Assembly (NCBI GenBank): GCA_034663635.1
Contig: JAXDJH010000004.1
Span: 1-40,264 of the forward strand
Reading direction: 5' to 3'
Source: JAXDJH01 sp034663635
Lineage (GTDB): Bacteria > Actinomycetota > CADDZG01 > WHSQ01
DNA length: 40,264 nt
Each line of letters opens with the position of its first letter. Within the stretch, counting starts at the first letter, position 1. A model generated the notes under the pieces. The model was given only the letters and a program-made list of their open reading frames with translations. It did no database searches and was not told the DNA's origin. Below are positions 20,202-26,792 of the stretch, piece by piece. The translations under genes were made by a program, and so were the position numbers.

Positions 20202-22991
20202 GTGGCGCAGGTGACCCGTTCCGTCGTCGGATCTGACGACAAGCTACAGATAAAGCGGTTCTTCACGACCGAGGGAGTACATCCCTACGACGAGGTCGAG
20301 TGGGACCTGCGGGACGCGGTCATCCAGAACTACCGGACCGGCGAGATCGCCTTCGAGCAGAAGGGCGTCGAGATCCCCAAGGCTTGGTCCCAGAACGCGA
20401 CGAACATCGCCTCCCAGAAGTACTTCCGCGGCTCCCTCGGCACGCCCAAGCGCGAGCGTTCGGTCAAGCAGATGATCGACCGAGTCGTGAATCGCTACCA
20501 CGAGGAAGGACTTGCTCGTGGCTACTTCGCCGACGAGGCCGAGGCCCAAGTCTTCAAAGACGAGCTCACACACCTCCTCGTGACCCAGAAGGCCGCGTTC
20601 AACTCGCCGGTCTGGTTCAACGTGGGCTGGCGCCCGAAAGGCGAGGAGCAGGTCAGCGCGTGTTTCATCCTTCAGGTCGAAGACGAGATGAAGTCGATCC
20701 TCAACTGGTACGTCGAAGAGGGAACGATCTTCAAGCACGGCTCGGGCGCCGGCATCAACCTTTCGAAGCTGCGTTCGTCCAAGGAGCACCTGAAGTCCGG
20801 TGGAACTGCATCGGGTCCCGTCTCCTTCATGCGCGGCGCGGATGCCTCTGCCGGAACTATCAAGTCCGGCGGAGCCACGCGGCGAGCGGCCAAAATGGTC
20901 GTCCTCGACATCGGCCACCCCGACATCAAGGACTTCATCTGGTGCAAGGCGCTCGAGGAGAAGAAGGCCCGTGCGCTGCGCGAGGCCGGGTTCGACATGG
21001 ACCTCGACGGCAAGGACATCCACTCGGTCCAGTACCAGAACGCCAATAACTCGGTGCGCGTCACCGACGAGTTCATGCAGGCAGCTCTCGACGGCAAGGA
21101 CTGGGCGCTCACTTCTCGCACGGATGGATCGACGATCGAGAACATCTCGGCCAAGGATCTCCTTCGCGAGATCTCGCAGGCCGCGTGGGAGTGTGCCGAC
21201 CCCGGGATGCAGTACGACACGATCATCAACGACTGGCACACCTGCCCGAACACGGATCGCATAAACGCATCGAACCCGTGCAGCGAGTACATGCACGTCG
21301 ACAACTCGTCGTGCAACCTCGCGAGCTTGAACCTGATGAAGTTCGTGGATGCAGAGGACACCTTCGACATCGAGGCCTACAAGCACGCGGTCGAGGTCAT
21401 GTTCCTGGCGCAAGAGATCTCGGTCGGCTTCGCCAGCTACCCGACCACTGCGATCGCGGAGAACACCCACAAGATGCGTCAGCTCGGCCAGGGCTTCGCC
21501 AACCTCGGCGCCCTGCTGATGGCGCAGGGTCTCGCTTACGACTCGGACGAGGGCCGCGCGTGGGCCGGAGCCTTGATGGCGATTATGACGGGCCACTGCT
21601 ATGCAACCTCGGCCAAGATCGCCGAGCGGGTCGGCCCCTACGAGGAGTACGCCAAGAACCAGGAGCCTCATCTTCGGGTGATCGGCAAGCACCGGGCCGC
21701 GGCCTACGCTCTCGTGAACGAGGCGGTTCCGGCCGAGCTCGCCGAGGCCGCACGCGACGCATGGGATAGCGCCCTAACCCTCGGCGAGGAGCACGGCTAC
21801 CGCAACGCTCAAGCCACAGTGCTCGCGCCTACCGGCACCATCGGCTTGTTGATGGATTGCGACACAACCGGGATCGAGCCGGACCTCGCGCTGAAGAAGA
21901 TGAAGAAGCTCGTCGGTGGCGGAACGATGTCGATCGTCAACCAGACGGTGCCTCGTGCGCTTCGCAAGCTGGGCTACGACGACTCGCAGGTCTCCGACAT
22001 CGTGACCTACATCGACGAGAACTCACACGTCGTCGACGCGCCGCATCTCCGTGAGGAGCACATGACGGTGTTCGACACCGCGATGGGCGAGCGGTCGATC
22101 CACTACATGGGCCACATCAAGATGATGGGAGCGGTCCAGCCGTTCATCTCCGGCGCGATCTCAAAGACTGTGAATCTGCCCGAACACGTCACGGTCGAAG
22201 ACGTCGAGCAGGCTTATGTGGAGGGCTGGCGCCTCGGGCTCAAGGCGATCGCCGTCTACCGCGACAACTGCAAGGTCGCCCAGCCGCTGTCGACCGCCAA
22301 GAAGGGCGACGACAAGCTCGACGAGAAGAAGTCGGTCACAGAGCTCCCCGAGCCCGTTCGCCGCAGACTGCCGAAGATCCGTCGCTCGGTGACGTTCAAG
22401 TTCCGGGTCGCCGATACGGAGGGCTACTGCACCGCCGGCGAGTTTCCAGACGGCCGGGTGGGCGAGCTGTTCCTCAGGGTTGCGAAGCAGGGCTCGACGC
22501 TGGCCGGGATCATGGACGCCTTTGCGATCTCGATCTCGATGGGTTTGCAGTACGGCGTGCCGCTTTCGGCCTACGTGAAGCAGTTCACGAACACCCGCTT
22601 CGAGCCTTCAGGCATGACCGACGACCCGGACTTCCGGATCGCCACCTCGATCCTCGACTACGTCTTCCGGCGCCTCGCGGCCGAGTACCTCGAGACTGAG
22701 GAGCGTCACGCGCTCGGCATCAGAACCTCCGGCGAGCGCCAGGCCGAGATCGAGCAGAAGCTCGACCCGAACGCAACGGGTGACAACGGGAACGGCAACG
22801 GTCACGGCAAGAAGAACGGCAATGGCGGTAACGGAGGAAGCGCTGGGAGCGAGGGCATAGTGGTCCTCGGCCCGGTCGCCGATGTCCACTCCGGCTCCCT
22901 TCCGTTCTGCGGAACGTGCGGGGTCCAGATGAACCCGGCGGGCTCATGCTTCGCCTGCCCCTCATGCGGCTCAACGAGTGGCTGTTCGTAA
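20202..22991 (+). CDS. nrdJ: Vitamin B12-dependent (class II) ribonucleoside-diphosphate reductase
   Basis: A 929-residue adenosylcobalamin-dependent reductase making dNTPs with or without oxygen. The core barrel has NSPVWFNVGW, the first redox Cys in SACFILQVED, the finger loop NPCSEYMH (thiyl-radical Cys and Glu, near residue 363), SCNLASLNL and PTGTIGLLMDCDTTGIEP. After an Asn/Gly-rich linker (about 855-890, NGNGNGHGKKNGNGGNGG) comes a Cys-rich tail with CGTC, CFAC, CGST and a final Cys, the usual zinc/redox shuttle. The GTG at 20202 has GGGGGAGG upstream; a longer reading from ATG 20097 would overlap the NrdR boxes. Regulated by NrdR; no cobalamin riboswitch is seen. Confidence 0.97.
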   Translation: MAQVTRSVVGSDDKLQIKRFFTTEGVHPYDEVEWDLRDAVIQNYRTGEIAFEQKGVEIPKAWSQNATNIASQKYFRGSLGTPKRERSVKQMIDRVVNRYHEEGLARGYFADEAEAQVFKDELTHLLVTQKAAFNSPVWFNVGWRPKGEEQVSACFILQVEDEMKSILNWYVEEGTIFKHGSGAGINLSKLRSSKEHLKSGGTASGPVSFMRGADASAGTIKSGGATRRAAKMVVLDIGHPDIKDFIWCKALEEKKARALREAGFDMDLDGKDIHSVQYQNANNSVRVTDEFMQAALDGKDWALTSRTDGSTIENISAKDLLREISQAAWECADPGMQYDTIINDWHTCPNTDRINASNPCSEYMHVDNSSCNLASLNLMKFVDAEDTFDIEAYKHAVEVMFLAQEISVGFASYPTTAIAENTHKMRQLGQGFANLGALLMAQGLAYDSDEGRAWAGALMAIMTGHCYATSAKIAERVGPYEEYAKNQEPHLRVIGKHRAAAYALVNEAVPAELAEAARDAWDSALTLGEEHGYRNAQATVLAPTGTIGLLMDCDTTGIEPDLALKKMKKLVGGGTMSIVNQTVPRALRKLGYDDSQVSDIVTYIDENSHVVDAPHLREEHMTVFDTAMGERSIHYMGHIKMMGAVQPFISGAISKTVNLPEHVTVEDVEQAYVEGWRLGLKAIAVYRDNCKVAQPLSTAKKGDDKLDEKKSVTELPEPVRRRLPKIRRSVTFKFRVADTEGYCTAGEFPDGRVGELFLRVAKQGSTLAGIMDAFAISISMGLQYGVPLSAYVKQFTNTRFEPSGMTDDPDFRIATSILDYVFRRLAAEYLETEERHALGIRTSGERQAEIEQKLDPNATGDNGNGNGHGKKNGNGGNGGSAGSEGIVVLGPVADVHSGSLPFCGTCGVQMNPAGSCFACPSCGSTSGCS

Positions 22992-23181
22992 GCACCAGGA
23001 TCGTTGCGGCGAGTGCGGGGCCGTGCTCCAGGCCGGCCCCGCCAGCTGCCCCCTTTGCGGGACGGAATCGGGAACCGCTGCCCAGAAACCTGACCGTCCG
23101 AACGAGGACGATTACCAAGCGAAGGTGCGCGAACTTCGCAAACAGCTGAGCGAGCTCCGCAAGGATGCCGAGGCTGTTTAG
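22978..23181 (+). CDS. Small zinc-ribbon protein
   Basis: A 67-residue protein with a CGEC...CPLC pair (residues 10-28) forming a zinc ribbon, then a charged helix (DDYQAKVRELRKQLSELRKDAE). GTG 22978 overlaps the nrdJ end by 14 nt, so it is co-translated with nrdJ. The zinc ribbon resembles the tail of NrdJ just before it, which may hint at a duplication or a partner. Function unknown. Confidence 0.65.
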   Translation: MAVRKHQDRCGECGAVLQAGPASCPLCGTESGTAAQKPDRPNEDDYQAKVRELRKQLSELRKDAEAV

Positions 23182-23216
23182 GTCCAAGGCCCTCCCGGAT
23201 AACCGTCTCCGCCACC

Positions 23217-23222
23217 TAACAT
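23217..23222 (+). promoter_or_regulatory. Putative leaderless -10 element (TAACAT) of the BP74-like gene
   Basis: TAACAT fits TANNNT and ends 7 nt before the ATG at 23230, which lacks a Shine-Dalgarno sequence. Confidence 0.4.
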
Positions 23223-23229
23223 TGACCGC

Positions 23230-23955
23230 ATGAGAAAACTGATCGCTCCATTCATCGTTCTAGCCTTGCTCCTCCCGCTTGCGGCATTCGGCGCGCCGCC
23301 GCGTACGGGTCAACTCGCGGGGACCGACAAGAGGCGCTATCTCGACGGCGAGATCGTCACGATCACGTTGACCAACAGCACGAACACCCCGCTCGTGATG
23401 GGCGACACGTGGCACATCACAGACCTCAGAGATGACCAGGAACAATCCCAGTACGTCTGGCCCGAGGACGAAAGGACCGTCGACCCGGGCGAGCAGCGCG
23501 TCTGGCGCTGGGAGCAGAACCAGGGTTGCTACGGGATCTGCCAGAACGTGAAGTACGGCGAACCATCGGGACCGGGTCATTATCAAGTGGTGATCCCAAC
23601 GGAGGTCGGCCCCCTCGCTATCCAGTTCGACATCGGTCAGTACTTCACGATCGGTTTCGACTCCGAGCCCGGCACAACTTTCGTGGTGTGGGTGAACACT
23701 CCAGACGAGGTTGCACAGATGGAGAAAGAGGCGGCCTCTAAAGACAAGACTCTGATCGTCTCCGGCATCGTGAAGGGCGCGCGGTCCTACAACGCGCCGT
23801 GGAAGATCTCGATGGGCCCCGGTTCGATAGTTCTCGGCGAGGCTTTCATCGAGGTCTGTGACGGCAGCGCGAAGTACGTCCAGCGCCACCGACAGGACTG
23901 GAAGGGCGAACGCTGGTGTCCGTGGAGCTCGTACGTGGAGAAGGTCGGGCGCTGA
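23230..23955 (+). CDS. Secreted protein with Ig-like domain and C-terminal BP74-like domain
   Basis: A 241-residue secreted protein. The signal peptide is residues 1-21 (LIAPFIVLALLLPLAAFGA). An N-terminal beta-sandwich of the BsuPI/Ig type (about 30-130, DGEIVTITLTNSTNTPLVM ... HYQVVIP) is followed by a C-terminal segment (about 155-235). Its SGIVKGARSYNAPWKISM and AFIEVCDGSAKYV ... GERWCPWSS blocks strongly resemble the BP74-type domain described from Dictyostelium and scattered bacteria. The fusion is unusual as far as I know; function unknown. It lies between nrdJ and nrdR without obvious link to them. Confidence 0.75.
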   Translation: MRKLIAPFIVLALLLPLAAFGAPPRTGQLAGTDKRRYLDGEIVTITLTNSTNTPLVMGDTWHITDLRDDQEQSQYVWPEDERTVDPGEQRVWRWEQNQGCYGICQNVKYGEPSGPGHYQVVIPTEVGPLAIQFDIGQYFTIGFDSEPGTTFVVWVNTPDEVAQMEKEAASKDKTLIVSGIVKGARSYNAPWKISMGPGSIVLGEAFIEVCDGSAKYVQRHRQDWKGERWCPWSSYVEKVGR

Positions 23956-23978
23956 TGCATCCCCGGGGGCGGTTGTAG

Positions 23979-24452
23979 ATGCGCTGCCCCTACTGCAGTA
24001 ACGAAGAGGACAAGGTCGTCGACTCGCGCCCGATGGAAGAGGGCCGGGCCATCCGCCGGCGGCGCGAGTGCCTCGCCTGCGGCCGGCGATTCACTACGTT
24101 CGAGCGTCAGGAGGAGGTTCCGCTCCTTGTCGTGAAACGCAACGGGGTCGAGGAACCGTTCGACGCCGAGAAGATCACCGCCGGCATCCGTCAGGCGACG
24201 AAAAACCGCCCGGTATCCGAAGCCGAGATCGCCGAGCTCGCGGATGATGTCGAGGACGCGATGCGCGCGCACGAGGTTCGTCCCGTTCCGACTGCCGAGA
24301 TCGGACGCGAGGTTCTCGAGCGGCTGCGTGACCTCGATGAGGTCGCGTATCTCCGTTTCGCGAGCGTCTACAAAGACTTCCAAGAGCTGGACGACTTCGA
24401 GCGTGAACTCGGCCTGATCCAGAAGAAGTCGCCACCGAAAGCGACCGAGTGA
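23979..24452 (+). CDS. nrdR: Transcriptional repressor NrdR
   Basis: A 157-residue regulator of ribonucleotide reductase genes. The zinc finger has C3, C6, C31 and C34 (MRCPYC ... ECLACGRRF) and binds DNA; the ATP-cone (about 49-139, LVVKRNGVEEPFDAEKI ...) senses ATP/dATP. Length is normal. It probably represses nrdJ through the two NrdR boxes at 20081 and 20112. GTG of the next gene overlaps its stop (GTGA). Confidence 0.97.
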   Translation: MRCPYCSNEEDKVVDSRPMEEGRAIRRRRECLACGRRFTTFERQEEVPLLVVKRNGVEEPFDAEKITAGIRQATKNRPVSEAEIAELADDVEDAMRAHEVRPVPTAEIGREVLERLRDLDEVAYLRFASVYKDFQELDDFERELGLIQKKSPPKATE

Positions 24453-24880
24453 AACTTCAGATAAAGCGACTGGACCCCGACCTTCCGATCCCCGAATACG
24501 CGCGGCCCGGTGACGCGGGCCTCGATCTCTTGGCTGCAGAGAACGCGACGCTTCAGCCGGGGGAAAGAGCCGCCGTCCCAACCGGCATAGCGATCGCGCT
24601 GCCGGACGGATACGCGGCCTTCGTGCAGGCTCGCTCGGGCCGGGCTTTGAAGGAGGGCCTCGGGGTGGCCAACGGGCCGGGGCTGATCGACTCTGGCTAT
24701 CGCGGCGAGATCAAAGTCATCGTCGTGAACCTGGATCCGAGCTCGCCGATCGATATCAAGCGTGGGGAGAAGATCGCTCAACTGGTGATCCAGAAGGTCG
24801 AGTCAGCCGAGATAGAGGTGGTGGAGTCTCTTCCGGACTCGGAGCGTGGCGGCGGCGGCTTCGGGAGCACCGGCCGGTAG
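24449..24880 (+). CDS. dut: Deoxyuridine 5'-triphosphate nucleotidohydrolase (dUTPase)
   Basis: A 143-residue trimeric dUTPase that keeps uracil out of DNA and supplies dUMP. The five motifs are present: ARPGDAGLDL (1), QARSGRALKEG (2), GLIDSGYRGEI (3, with the catalytic Asp), KRGEKIAQLVI (4) and ERGGGGFGSTGR (5). The GTG at 24449 overlaps the nrdR stop, coupling dNTP regulator and dUTP removal. Length is normal. Confidence 0.96.
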   Translation: MKLQIKRLDPDLPIPEYARPGDAGLDLLAAENATLQPGERAAVPTGIAIALPDGYAAFVQARSGRALKEGLGVANGPGLIDSGYRGEIKVIVVNLDPSSPIDIKRGEKIAQLVIQKVESAEIEVVESLPDSERGGGGFGSTGR

Positions 24881-24897
24881 TTGGCCGATAGCCGGAA

Positions 24898-24971
24898 CCC
24901 CCAAAAAAGAAGGGGGTGCGCCGAGAGGGAGGGCGATCGGGGGAGCGCCAGGCTCGGCGCCCCCTTCTGGA
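24898..24971. repeat. Competing GC-rich hairpins after dut, upstream of a GAF-ANTAR gene
   Basis: AGAAGGGGG(T)GCGCCGAG (from about 24908) can pair with CTCGGCGCCCCCTTCT (to about 24970). The same GGGGG can instead pair with CCCCC at 24898-24902. On the minus strand the long hairpin is followed by TTTTTT, like an intrinsic terminator. On the plus strand the two folds exclude each other, a layout seen in attenuators. It could also simply end dut transcription. Confidence 0.5.
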
Positions 24972-25112
24972 CCACCAGCAAGCCAAGTACCCGACAAAAC
25001 AGACTCCAAACATCCTTTCGGTGGCCCAAACCCGACTGCTACTGTGGCTAAAGAGCGGCACGTCTCCCTCAAGCAGTGGGGGTGCACCGTTCGATAAGTG
25101 GGGAGGCCCCCT

Positions 25113-25796
25113 GTGGGGCAGCCAGAAGAACTCGCGTTTCTGTCGGATCTCGTGTTCTCCGAAGAGACGCTGGAGTCCATCCTCCACAGCCTCGTAGCGC
25201 TCACGACAAGAGAAGTCGTTGGGGCGGACGGCGCCACTATCACTCTGGTCGATGGAGACCATTTCAGAACGAGCGTCTCGACGTCCGACCTCCATCGTCA
25301 GATAGACCTGATCCAGTACGAAGAGGAAGAGGGCCCGTGTCTGTCGGCGATTCGGGACCACGCGGTGGTGCTGGCCGATTTCGAGGACTTGCACTCTCGC
25401 TGGCCAAAATTCGTACCGCGAGCAGTGAGCCAAGGCGTGTATCACTCCATCTCGGCTCCTCTTGCGACCCACGAGCGGAGGTTGGGCTCGCTCAATGTCT
25501 ATTCGAATGAGAAGCGCAACGGTTTCGACTTGGAGTCGGCTCGCTTGATCGAGATGCTCGCGGGCTGGGCCGCGTCGATGCTTCGAAACTTCGAGCTCTA
25601 TTCGCAACGAGGCGACCTCGTTCAGCAGCTATATCAAGCGATGGAGTCGCGCTCGTCGATCGACATCGCCAAAGGCGTTCTGATGGAGCGGCACCACATG
25701 AGCTCAGATGAGGCATTTGCGTTCTTGAAAACAGAATCGCAGGAGCGAAATGTCAAGATCCGCGAGATCGCGCTCGAGTTGGACGGAACTAATTAG
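25113..25796 (+). CDS. GAF-ANTAR RNA-binding regulator (1)
   Basis: A 227-residue regulator with a GAF sensor (about 15-155, TREVVGADGATITLVDG ... YHSISAPLATHERRLGSLNVYS) followed by an ANTAR domain (about 165-225, AMESRSSIDIAKGVLMERHHMSSDEAFAFLK). ANTAR domains bind paired hexaloop RNA stem-loops and cause antitermination. The GTG at 25113 is preferred over GTG 25098 because GGGAGG stands 6 nt before it. A hairpin-rich 232-bp leader precedes it. Paralogous to the next gene. Signal and targets unknown. Confidence 0.88.
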   Translation: MGQPEELAFLSDLVFSEETLESILHSLVALTTREVVGADGATITLVDGDHFRTSVSTSDLHRQIDLIQYEEEEGPCLSAIRDHAVVLADFEDLHSRWPKFVPRAVSQGVYHSISAPLATHERRLGSLNVYSNEKRNGFDLESARLIEMLAGWAASMLRNFELYSQRGDLVQQLYQAMESRSSIDIAKGVLMERHHMSSDEAFAFLKTESQERNVKIREIALELDGTN

Positions 25797-25839
25797 CGTC
25801 TGACCAGGGAATCGAACCGACCGCAGGTGTAGGGTGAGT

Positions 25840-25877
25840 TTGGTTGAGCGAACAGCCAATATCTAACTTGGTTAAGC
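25840..25877 (+). repeat. Direct repeat TTGGTTRAGC between the GAF-ANTAR genes
   Basis: TTGGTTGAGC (25840-25849) and TTGGTTAAGC (25868-25877), 28 bp apart, in the 219-bp gap. Possible regulator site or RNA element; unassigned. Confidence 0.35.
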
Positions 25878-25907
25878 CGTAGCCAGGCAGGGGAGATCGT
25901 CAGAGGG

Positions 25908-25968
25908 GAACCTCGGTCGATCGCGCTAAAGACCCCAAGCTCCAACCCCCTACGCGTGATCGAGGTTC
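25908..25968. repeat. Long stem-loop in the leader of GAF-ANTAR gene 2
   Basis: GAACCTC(GGTC)GATCGCG on the left and CGCGTGATCGAGGTTC on the right can form a bulged stem of about 14 bp, enclosing about 27 nt rich in A and C. It lies 48 bp before the GTG at 26016, which has no Shine-Dalgarno sequence, so translation may depend on this leader. Confidence 0.5.
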
Positions 25969-26015
25969 AACATCACCGGCTCGGCATCCAACACTCTTAA
26001 TAAGTCGCGTTCGTC

Positions 26016-26792
26016 GTGAATCAGTACAGCGACGGACTGTCCGAAGTTCTGCTCGAATTATCGAGTTTCATCCTCTCGGAAGAGAATCTTTCGACGACGC
26101 TTCAACGCGTCGTAGAGCTGTCGACTCGCATCGTCACCGATTCCGAGGCCGGGGTTCTCCTGATGGAGAACGGCAGGCCTTCTTCAACTGCCGTCAGTTC
26201 GGATTTGGTGAATGAACTCGACGATATGCAACGGCAGCTAGGTGACGGTCCTTGCCTGACGGCCATCCGCGGCGGCGACGTCGTCAAAGCACCCGACATG
26301 ACCGACGAACAGCGCTGGCCCGAGTTTGCCAAGGCCGCGCTGGATAGAGGCGTCCAGTCGATGACCTGCTTCCCACTGGTCGTCAGAGATTCTTCGCTCG
26401 GCGCACTCAATTTCTTCTCTGCGAGCAAGGACGCGTTCCAAAACGAGCGGTTCGAGATCGGGGGGATGTTCGCGGCCCAAGCAGCGGTCTCGATCCACAA
26501 CAGCCAGCTCTACCTCAATAGCGTCAAACTCGCGGAGCAGCTAAAGGAAGCGCTCGAGTCCAGGGCGGTGATCGACCAAGCCAAAGGGATTCTCATGGAA
26601 CGTGAGGGCCTGGATCCCGACGCCGCGTTCGGCATGCTTCGCAGCGCCTCGCAGAACCTCAACCTCAAGCTTCGAGACATCGCCCATCAAATAGTCGACC
26701 AGCGATCGGCCTCAGACGGACACAAGTCAGACGGACACAAGGCCGACGGACACAAACCGGCTGCGGATCGAGTGACGGAGTCCGAGCGCTAA
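26016..26792 (+). CDS. GAF-ANTAR RNA-binding regulator (2)
   Basis: A 258-residue paralogue of the preceding protein: GAF domain (about 18-165, STRIVTDSEAGVLLMENG ... SMTCFPLVVRDSSLGALNFFS) and ANTAR domain (about 173-230, LKEALESRAVIDQAKGILMEREGL). It has an extra hydrophilic tail with three DGHK repeats (about 234-247) encoded by three near-identical GACGGACACAA units. GTG 26016 is the first in-frame start giving a full GAF; no ribosome site is visible. Its stop overlaps the stop of the convergent acylase gene by 4 bp. No kinase partner is adjacent, so sensing is likely direct by GAF. Confidence 0.86.
   Translation: MNQYSDGLSEVLLELSSFILSEENLSTTLQRVVELSTRIVTDSEAGVLLMENGRPSSTAVSSDLVNELDDMQRQLGDGPCLTAIRGGDVVKAPDMTDEQRWPEFAKAALDRGVQSMTCFPLVVRDSSLGALNFFSASKDAFQNERFEIGGMFAAQAAVSIHNSQLYLNSVKLAEQLKEALESRAVIDQAKGILMEREGLDPDAAFGMLRSASQNLNLKLRDIAHQIVDQRSASDGHKSDGHKADGHKPAADRVTESER

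Noticed and set aside
20244..21692. A 482-codon open frame on the minus strand inside nrdJ
   Set aside because: Shadow of nrdJ in high-GC DNA; no ribosome site or recognisable domain, while nrdJ is certain.
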